From Micromonospora zingiberis (GTDB lineage: Bacteria; Actinomycetota; Actinomycetes; Mycobacteriales; Micromonosporaceae): a DNA stretch of 64,000 nucleotides. The notes under the pieces were generated by a model. It made no database searches. It saw only the letters and a program-made list of their open reading frames with translations, and had not been told where the DNA came from. A program made the translations under genes and the position numbers. Positions 58,155 to 64,000 of the stretch are shown piece by piece (the first letter of the stretch is position 1; the number at the start of each line of letters is the position of its first letter). The stretch is taken from the NCBI RefSeq assembly GCF_004331455.1, contig NZ_SJJR01000021.1, positions 42,416-106,415 of the forward strand, written 5' to 3'.

Positions 58155-61100
58155 GTGCCCCCGTTCAGCGTCGTACCCCCCGGTGGCCTCCCGCCATTCG
58201 TCGCGGACCTGCACATCCACTCGAAATACTCGCGAGCGTGCAGCCGGGACCTGACCCTGCCGAACCTCGGCTGGTGGGCCCGGCGCAAGGGCATCGCGGT
58301 GCTCGGCACCGGCGATTTCACCCATCCCGCCTGGTACGACCACCTGCGCGAGACGCTGCATCCGGCCGAGCCCGGCCTGCACCGGCTGTCTCCGGAGATG
58401 GAACGGGACATCGCCCGCCGCCTGCCGCCCCGGCTGGCCAGCGAGGCTGATGCCGATCCGGTCCGGTTCATGCTCAGCGTGGAGATCTCCACGATCTACA
58501 AGCGGGACGACCGGACCCGCAAGGTGCACCACCTGATCTACCTGCCGGATCTGGACGCGGTGGGCCGGTTCAACGCCGCGCTGGGCCGGATCGGCAATCT
58601 CGGCTCGGACGGCCGGCCGATCCTCGGCCTGGACTCCCGCGACCTGCTGGAGATCACCCTGGAGGCAAGCCCCGACGGCTACCTGGTCCCGGCGCACATC
58701 TGGACCCCGTGGTTCTCCGCGCTGGGCTCGAAGTCCGGCTTCGACGCCATCGCCGACTGCTACGCCGACCTGGCCGAGCACATCTTCGCGGTGGAGACCG
58801 GGCTCTCCTCCGATCCGGAGATGAACTGGCGGGTCGGCAGCCTGGACCGCTACCGGCTGGTCTCCAACTCCGACGCGCACTCACCGCCCGCGCTGGCCCG
58901 CGAGGCCACCGTCTTCGCCGCACCCCGGGACTACTTCGGCATCCGCGAGGCGCTGCGCACCGGCGACGGGCTGGCCGGCACGATCGAGTTCTTCCCCGAG
59001 GAGGGCAAGTACCACGCCGACGGCCACCGGCTGTGCGGGGTGAACTGGGCGCCCGAGCGCACCCGGGAGGCCGGGGGTCGCTGCCCGGAGTGCGGCAAGC
59101 CGTTGACGGTGGGCGTACTCAGCCGGGTGGAGGAGTTGGCGGACCGCCCCGAGGGGTACCGGCCGGAGCACGCTCGCGAGGTGACCCACCTGATCCAGCT
59201 CGCCGAGATCCTCGGTGAGATCAACAAGGTCGGCCCACGCTCGAAGCGGGTCGAGGGGAAGCTCACCGAGCTGGTCGCCGGACTCGGTCCCGAGTTGGAG
59301 ATCCTGACCCGTACGCCGCTGGACGAGATCGGCCGGGTCGGCGGCGAGTTGCTCGCCGAGGGCATCGGCCGGCTGCGGCGCGGCGAGGTGCGCCGGGTGC
59401 CCGGCTACGACGGCGAGTACGGCGTGATCACCCTGTTCGATCCGGCGGAGTTGGGCAGTGGCGGCGCCTCGGGCGGGCAGGAGACGCTGTTCGACGTGCC
59501 GGTGCCGGCCCAGCGTCGGCCCGCCGACTCACCGGTCAAGCCGGATGCCAAGGTCAAACGGCCGGCGCCGAAGGCCGAACCGAAGCGCAAGCCGGCCCCG
59601 CCGCCACCACCGATCGCGCCGCAGCCCTCCCCACACGAGCCGTTCGAGCCGATGCTCGCCGGCATGGAGGAGGTCGGCACCGGGCTGCTCGACCGGCTCG
59701 ACGCGATGCAACGGGTAGCCGCTTCGGCACCTGGTGGCCCGCTACTGATCGTCGCCGGACCGGGTACCGGCAAGACCCGTACGCTGACCCACCGGATCGC
59801 GTACCTCTGCGCGGAGCTGAACGTCTTTCCCGAGCAGTGCCTGGCGATCACCTTCACCCGCCGGGCGGCCGAGGAACTGCGGCACCGCCTCGACGGCCTG
59901 CTCGGCCCGGTCGCCGAGGACGTCACGGTGGGCACCTTCCACTCGCTCGGGCTGAGCATCCTGCGGGAGAACGCGGAGGCGGCCGGCCTGCCGAACGACT
60001 TCCGGATCGCCGACGACGCCGAGCGGACGGCGGCCCGTACGGAGGCCGGCGACGACCCCGCCGGCTACGCCGCGCTGCTGCGCAAGCAGGGCATGGTCGA
60101 CCTGGACGAGCTGCTCACCCTGCCGGTGGCGCTGCTGCGCGAGGACCGGCAGTTGGTCGAGCGGTACCGGAACCGCTGGCGGTGGATCTTCGTCGACGAG
60201 TACCAGGACGTCGACGCGGTGCAGTACGAGTTGCTGCGGCTGCTCAGCCCGGCCGACGGCAACCTCTGCGCGATCGGCGACCCGGACCAGGCGATCTACT
60301 CGTTCCGGGGCGCCGACGTCGGATACTTCCTGCGCTTCTCGCAGGACTTCACCGACGCCCGACTGGTCCGCCTCAACCGCAACTACCGCTCCTCGGCACC
60401 GATCCTGGCCGCCTCGGTGCAGGCCATCGCGCCGTCGTCGCTGGTCCGGGGCCGCCGGCTGGATCCGGCCCGGCTCGACCCGGAGGCCCCGCTGGTGGGC
60501 CGGTACGCCGCAGCCTCCGTCGCCGACGAGGCCGATTTCGTGGTACGCACCGTGGACGAACTGGTCGGTGGTCTCTCCCACCGGTCGCTGGACTCCGGCC
60601 GGATCGACGGCCGGTCGACCACCCTTTCCTTCTCCGACATCGCCGTGCTCTACCGGACCGACGCGCAGGCGGCCCCGATCGTGGACGCCCTGTCCCGGGC
60701 CAACATCCCGGTGCAGAAGCGTTCGCACGACCGGTTGCGGGACCGACCTGGGGTGCTGGCCATCGCGCGCGAGCTGCGGCACGCCTCGGGCCTGGACGGT
60801 GCCCTGCCCGCCCGGGTACGCCTGGCCGGACAGGTGCTCGCCGAGCGGTTCGCCATCCCCACCCTCGACGGTTCCGGCGGGGTACGCCCGGAGGACGTCC
60901 GAACGGCGGTGGACCTGCTCACGCCACTGGCCCGGCGGTGCGGCGACGACCTGGAGCTGTTCCTGTCCCAGTTGGCCACCGGCGCGGAGGTGGACGCCCT
61001 CGATCCGCGCGCCGAGGCGGTCACCCTGCTGACCCTGCACGCCGCCAAGGGCCTGGAGTTCCCGGTGGTCTTCCTGGTCGGCGCCGAGGACGGGCTGCTG

Positions 61101-61352
61101 CCGCTACGTTGGCCGGGCTCGGTGCCCGACGACGACGCGGTCGCCGAGGAACGCCGGTTGTTCTTCGTCGGCTTGACCCGGGCACAGGACCGGCTCTATG
61201 TCAGCCACGCGGCCTCCCGGGTCCGCCACGGGTCGGAACGCGACGCCCGGCCGTCACCGTTCCTCGACGTGATCGATCCCGGCCTGTTCGAGCGTCTCGG
61301 TGACAGCGCCGGCCCCCGCCGTCCGAAGGACCGCCAACTGCGGCTCATCTGA
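58155..61352 (+). CDS. Endonuclease Q-like PHP nuclease fused to UvrD/PcrA-type helicase
   Basis: About 1065 aa from GTG 58155 (AGGA 6 nt upstream; GTG 58140 possible). Residues about 1-420 match Endonuclease Q: FVADLHIHSKYSRACSRDL, TGDFTHPAWY, SVEISTIYKRDDRTRKVHH, HIWTPWFSALGSKSGFD, ETGLSSDPEMNWRV, NSDAHSPPALAREA, EFFPEEGKYHADGHRLCG, and a zinc motif with CPECGKPLTVGVLSRVEELADRP. A Pro/Lys-rich linker (about 440-500) leads to an SF1A helicase: AGPGTGKTRTLTHRI, FVDEYQDVDAVQYELLRLL, GDPDQAIYSFRGA, LTLHAAKGLEFPVVFLVGAEDGLLP, EERRLFFVGLTRAQDRLYVSHA. EndoQ nicks 5' of uracil, hypoxanthine or abasic sites; the helicase could unwind from the nick. Confidence 0.9.
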   Translation: MPPFSVVPPGGLPPFVADLHIHSKYSRACSRDLTLPNLGWWARRKGIAVLGTGDFTHPAWYDHLRETLHPAEPGLHRLSPEMERDIARRLPPRLASEADADPVRFMLSVEISTIYKRDDRTRKVHHLIYLPDLDAVGRFNAALGRIGNLGSDGRPILGLDSRDLLEITLEASPDGYLVPAHIWTPWFSALGSKSGFDAIADCYADLAEHIFAVETGLSSDPEMNWRVGSLDRYRLVSNSDAHSPPALAREATVFAAPRDYFGIREALRTGDGLAGTIEFFPEEGKYHADGHRLCGVNWAPERTREAGGRCPECGKPLTVGVLSRVEELADRPEGYRPEHAREVTHLIQLAEILGEINKVGPRSKRVEGKLTELVAGLGPELEILTRTPLDEIGRVGGELLAEGIGRLRRGEVRRVPGYDGEYGVITLFDPAELGSGGASGGQETLFDVPVPAQRRPADSPVKPDAKVKRPAPKAEPKRKPAPPPPPIAPQPSPHEPFEPMLAGMEEVGTGLLDRLDAMQRVAASAPGGPLLIVAGPGTGKTRTLTHRIAYLCAELNVFPEQCLAITFTRRAAEELRHRLDGLLGPVAEDVTVGTFHSLGLSILRENAEAAGLPNDFRIADDAERTAARTEAGDDPAGYAALLRKQGMVDLDELLTLPVALLREDRQLVERYRNRWRWIFVDEYQDVDAVQYELLRLLSPADGNLCAIGDPDQAIYSFRGADVGYFLRFSQDFTDARLVRLNRNYRSSAPILAASVQAIAPSSLVRGRRLDPARLDPEAPLVGRYAAASVADEADFVVRTVDELVGGLSHRSLDSGRIDGRSTTLSFSDIAVLYRTDAQAAPIVDALSRANIPVQKRSHDRLRDRPGVLAIARELRHASGLDGALPARVRLAGQVLAERFAIPTLDGSGGVRPEDVRTAVDLLTPLARRCGDDLELFLSQLATGAEVDALDPRAEAVTLLTLHAAKGLEFPVVFLVGAEDGLLPLRWPGSVPDDDAVAEERRLFFVGLTRAQDRLYVSHAASRVRHGSERDARPSPFLDVIDPGLFERLGDSAGPRRPKDRQLRLI

Positions 61353-61484
61353 CCTACCCGCCGATGGTTGACCGGGCTGCCGTGCGGGCCGAAGCCACCT
61401 GGCGCACACGCTACGGTGACGTGGGTAGTGGCGGGGGTTCTCGGTGATGACCCGCCGGGCTGCATCCCATCCAGGAGGGCGTGC

Positions 61485-62258
61485 ATGGCGAACTACGGAC
61501 CACCGGGCGGCGGCCCGCAGCCGTGGCAGGAGCCGCGATCCGGCGAGGTGCACGGCCGCGGTCAGGTCTACGGCTCGGGGCCGGGGTATGGGGCGGAGTC
61601 GACCTACGGTGGGGGGCCGCACCGACCCGGTGGGCCGGAGTACGGCCCCGGACCACATGGGCCCACCGGGCAGTACGGTGCACCGGGGCAGGGCGCGGAC
61701 GGGCCCGGTTACGGTGCGTACCCGCCGGGCGGCCGGGGCCACCAGGACGACACGGCGGTCAACGCGTACGCCGGCCAACCGACGCCACCGCCGGAGCGTC
61801 GGCGCGGGCGTGCGCCGGTGATCGCCACGCTGGTGGCGGTGCTGGTGCTGGTGCTCGGCGGTGGGACGGCGTACTACCTGCTGGGGCAGGACGACGATGC
61901 GACGCCGACGGCGGTGGCCGCGCCGACCCAGGATCCGCCGCTACCGACCGCGGACCCGGATGAGGGCGACGAGCCCGAGCCGAGTACGCCGGCCAGCAAC
62001 ACGTCCACCGATCCCCGCTTCGTGCAGCAGGGCCAGTGCGTGCGCAACGACGCGCCGGCCGGCAGCAAGCCCAAGCTGTTGATCAGCGACTGCGTGCCGT
62101 CGACGTACGAGGTGTTGCGACGCTTCGACGGCAAGACCAGCGGCGAGAAGGACGCCGAGGCGAAGTGCGCCCAGGTCGACGGCTACACGAACTGGTACTT
62201 CTTCGACAGCGAGCTGGACTCTCTCGACTTCGTGCTCTGCCTGAAGCGGCGCGGCTGA
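61485..62258 (+). CDS. LppU/SCO3897-like membrane-anchored protein
   Basis: 257 aa from ATG 61485 after AGGAGG. Residues 1-110 are Gly/Pro/Tyr-rich and cytoplasmic, one helix follows (about 112-132), then an acidic linker and a small outer domain. The domain (GQCVRNDAPAGSKPKLLISDCVPSTYEVLRRFDGKTSGEKDAEAKCAQVDGYTNWYFFDSELDSLDFVLCLKRRG) has four Cys, probably two disulfides, as in the LppU/SCO3897 group. Function unknown, cell-envelope associated. Confidence 0.85.
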   Translation: MANYGPPGGGPQPWQEPRSGEVHGRGQVYGSGPGYGAESTYGGGPHRPGGPEYGPGPHGPTGQYGAPGQGADGPGYGAYPPGGRGHQDDTAVNAYAGQPTPPPERRRGRAPVIATLVAVLVLVLGGGTAYYLLGQDDDATPTAVAAPTQDPPLPTADPDEGDEPEPSTPASNTSTDPRFVQQGQCVRNDAPAGSKPKLLISDCVPSTYEVLRRFDGKTSGEKDAEAKCAQVDGYTNWYFFDSELDSLDFVLCLKRRG

Positions 62259-62308
62259 CCGACGCACCTGAAGCGGCTCCGGCGACCGACGATCGGTGAA
62301 ACTAGTGC

Positions 62309-62330
62309 TGTCTAGCATGGACGCTAGACA
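62309..62330. promoter_or_regulatory. Operator 1 (22-bp dyad TGTCTAGC-N6-GCTAGACA)
   Basis: Perfect dyad with 6-nt centre ATGGAC. The symmetry extends outward to 18-bp arms (62299-62316 and 62323-62340), beginning AAACTAGTGC. CTAG is uncommon in GC-rich DNA, so the clustering is unlikely to be chance. Confidence 0.75.
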
Positions 62331-62379
62331 GCACTAGTTTTATGTCGAGGGCCGACACGCCGGTAGCCTCGTCTATCGA

Positions 62380-62401
62380 TGTCTAGCCTCTCGGCTAGAC
62401 G
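62380..62401. promoter_or_regulatory. Operator 2 (TGTCTAGC-N6-GCTAGACG)
   Basis: Same half-sites and same 6-nt spacing as operator 1, 71 nt downstream. It overlaps the expected -35 region of a promoter whose GATACT -10 lies at 62406-62411, just before GTG 62421. Confidence 0.75.
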
Positions 62402-62420
62402 GCCCGATACTCTGCGATTC

Positions 62421-63662
62421 GTGGATCCGGTCCGCAACCCGTACGCCCCCGGCGCCGGTCAGCGCCCGCCCGAGCTTGCCGGGCGGGGGCGGGAACTGGA
62501 CGTCTTCGACATCGTGCTGGAACGGGTCGCCCGGGGCCGCCCCGAGCGCAGCCTGATGCTCACCGGCCTCCGGGGCGTAGGCAAGACCGTGCTGCTGAAC
62601 ACCCTTCGCTCGCAGGCGATCAACCGGCTCTGGGGCAGCGGCAAGATCGAGGCCCGGCCCGACCAGTCACTACGTCGACCGATCGCCGCCGCCCTGCACA
62701 TGGCCGCCCGGGAACTCGCCCCACGGCACCGGGCACCGGAGCGGATCGACGCGTTCCTCGGGGTGCTCAAGGCCTTCGCCCAACGGGGCGCCCCCACCGG
62801 ACGTGGCGGCGCCGCCCCCAAGTTGCGTGACCGGTGGCAGCCCGGCATCGACGTACCGGCGGCCAGCGGGCGCGCCGACTCCGGCGACATCGAGATCGAC
62901 CTGGTGGAGCTGCTCACCGACGCCGCCTCGGTGGCCAGCGACGTCGGCACCGGGATCGCCATCTTCATCGACGAGATGCAGGACCTCGGGCCGGAGGAGG
63001 TCTCCGCGCTCTGCGCCGCCTGTCACGAACTGTCCCAACTCGGCGCACCGCTGATCGTGGTCGGTGCCGGGCTGCCACACCTGCCGGCGGTGCTGAGCGC
63101 GGCCAAGTCGTACTCCGAACGGCTTTTCCGTTACCAGCGCATCGACCGACTCGACCGGATCGCCGCCGACCACGCACTCTGCGCGCCAGCCGAGCGGGAA
63201 GATGTCGAGTACGAGGCAAAGGCGCTCGACCTGCTCTACGAGAAGTCCGGCGGATACCCGTACTTCGTCCAGGCGTACGGGAAGGCCACCTGGGACCATG
63301 CTCCCCGGTCGCCGATCACCGCCGCCGACGTACGGGTCGCCGCCCCCGAGGCCGAGGCGGAGTTGGCGGTGGGCTTCTTCGGCTCCCGCTTCGAGCGGGC
63401 CACCCCGGCCGAACGGGAGTACATGCGGGCGATGGCCGCACTCTCCCTGGTCGAGGGGGCGACGGACGGCGGCGGCCGGGACGACATGGACGCGGCCGTA
63501 CCGACTGCGGAGATCGCCCGTGCGCTCGGCCGCAAGCCCGCCAGTCTCTCCCCGGCCCGCGACGCCCTGATCAAGAAGGGCCTGATCTACTCCGGAGAGC
63601 GCGGCACCGTCGCCTTCACCGTCCCGCACTTCGGCCGCTACCTCCGCACCCAACCCGCCTGA
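62421..63662 (+). CDS. P-loop ATPase of the Orc1/Cdc6-like AAA type
   Basis: 413 aa from GTG 62421, or 427 aa from ATG 62379, which would put operator 2 inside the coding region. I prefer GTG because VDPVRNPYAPGAGQRPPELAGR begins the conserved part and a -10 like GATACT stands 10 nt upstream, allowing leaderless translation. Walker A TGLRGVGKTVLL, Walker B IFIDEMQDLGPEE, sensor-like IVVGAGLPHLP, then a C-terminal winged helix (VPTAEIARALGRKPASLSPARDALIKKGLIYSGERGTVAFTVPHFGRYL). Probably a DNA-binding ATPase with a regulatory or signalling role; the exact function is unknown. Confidence 0.85.
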   Translation: MDPVRNPYAPGAGQRPPELAGRGRELDVFDIVLERVARGRPERSLMLTGLRGVGKTVLLNTLRSQAINRLWGSGKIEARPDQSLRRPIAAALHMAARELAPRHRAPERIDAFLGVLKAFAQRGAPTGRGGAAPKLRDRWQPGIDVPAASGRADSGDIEIDLVELLTDAASVASDVGTGIAIFIDEMQDLGPEEVSALCAACHELSQLGAPLIVVGAGLPHLPAVLSAAKSYSERLFRYQRIDRLDRIAADHALCAPAEREDVEYEAKALDLLYEKSGGYPYFVQAYGKATWDHAPRSPITAADVRVAAPEAEAELAVGFFGSRFERATPAEREYMRAMAALSLVEGATDGGGRDDMDAAVPTAEIARALGRKPASLSPARDALIKKGLIYSGERGTVAFTVPHFGRYLRTQPA

Positions 63663-63711
63663 CTGAGCTGTCCGCGACTGAGGACGGCAACAGGGCTGGC
63701 GGTCCTTGGCG

Positions 63712-64000
63712 CGCCTTGAGCGGCGACCTACTGACGGTGGCACGGCCGCCCTGTCGAGCTGAACCGCACGTGCCATCACGCCGAGCCTCGCGGCGACCAA
63801 ACTGACGGTGGCACGGCCCTGTCGAGCTGAACCGCACGTGCCATCACGCCGAGCCTCGCGGCGACCAAACTGACGGTGGCACGGCCCTGTCGAGCTGAAC
63901 CGCACGTGCCATCACGCCGAGCCTCGCGGCGACCAAACTGACGGTGGCACGGCCCTGTCGAGCTGAACCGCACGTGCCATCACGCCGAGCCTCGCGGCGA
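63712..64000. repeat. 68-bp tandem array continuing past the right edge
   Basis: The unit starts CTGACGGTGGCACGGC at 63731, 63802, 63870 and 63938; the first interval is 71 nt because of a 3-nt insertion (GCC), the others exactly 68. Copies 2-4 are identical where compared. No spacer differences exist, so it is not a CRISPR array. The interval 63663-63711 is plain intergenic sequence. Confidence 0.95.

Noticed and set aside
62379..62420. ATG 62379 as start of the right-hand ATPase
   Set aside because: It would place operator 2 inside the coding region and adds 14 residues not matching the conserved beginning; GTG 62421 fits the -10-like GATACT and leaderless translation better, though this is not proven.
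63616..63973. Short minus-strand frames MRFSSTGPCH... repeated at the right edge
   Set aside because: They recur only because the 68-bp unit repeats; the frame shifts from copy to copy (68 is not divisible by 3) and ribosome sites are absent.
63712..64000. Possible CRISPR array
   Set aside because: Units are directly adjacent with identical content and no variable spacers; no cas genes are present.

Overview
The window is high-GC, gene-dense DNA with many GTG/TTG starts, 1-17 nt gene overlaps, DUF397/XRE pairs, three LCP proteins and a bacterial proteasome activator (Bpa) ending in GQYL. This points to a filamentous actinobacterium; the overall content fits the Micromonosporaceae (Micromonospora/Salinispora type). 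I see no rRNA, tRNA, insertion sequence, prophage or CRISPR array, and the gene content looks chromosomal. About 67 protein genes can be supported.

Layout. 1-3 kb: a PLP aminotransferase cut by the left edge, a SnoaL-like protein, a NUDIX hydrolase and a small actinobacterial family. 3.0-5.6 kb: an overlapping three-gene cassette (nucleotidyltransferase, sn-glycerol-1-phosphate dehydrogenase homologue, CDP-alcohol phosphotransferase), probably making a CDP-activated glycerol-type head group or lipid. 5.9-10.4 kb: a GT4 glycosyltransferase carrying a large in-frame tandem-repeat insertion, an Fpg/Nei-type DNA glycosylase, and a polyprenyl-phosphate sugar transferase. 10.5-17 kb: a LytS/LytTR two-component pair, a secreted multi-domain protein, and a sodium:solute symporter with a small membrane partner. 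17-19.5 kb: an ABC exporter. 19.7-22 kb: an XRE/DUF397 pair and a zinc-knuckle/flavin-reductase fusion. 22.3-24.3 kb: DUF485-ActP (acetate uptake) behind a CRP-type palindrome. 24.4-29.2 kb: a UDP-glucuronate-decarboxylase-like enzyme and three consecutive LCP ligase-type genes (cell-wall glycopolymer attachment). 29.2-33.3 kb: rhodanese, GDPD, an orphan PAS histidine kinase, an RsbW-like ATPase and DUF5926. 33.4-41 kb: arginine deiminase, a NERD-like protein, a PAS-like protein, a lipoprotein, prephenate dehydratase, AIM24, a zincin, OsmC and a membrane protein. 41-49 kb: tandem HAD phosphatases, Bpa, an esterase, an orphan substrate-binding lipoprotein, a DDAH/AsnC divergent pair and a secreted beta-propeller. 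49-56.8 kb: a YbjN/TY-Chap-like protein ending TGMYL and a scattered molybdenum-cofactor set (mobA, DUF6457, fdhD, moaA, moaD). 56.8-64 kb: a metallophosphoesterase, an Endonuclease Q-UvrD helicase fusion, an LppU-like protein, an ATPase behind twin 22-bp operators, and a 68-bp tandem array running off the right edge.

The most unusual signals are: (i) a 51-bp composite intergenic element (20-nt half, 11-nt linker, 20-nt half, invariant 31-nt period) found six times, three of which supply the TAA stop codon of the adjoining gene; (ii) the glycerol-1-phosphate/CDP-alcohol cassette; (iii) the EndoQ-helicase fusion; (iv) a second proteasome-docking-like C-terminus in the TY-Chap protein; (v) the repeat-expanded glycosyltransferase; (vi) the twin operators in front of the right-hand ATPase; (vii) a likely ACG start codon in the third LCP gene.
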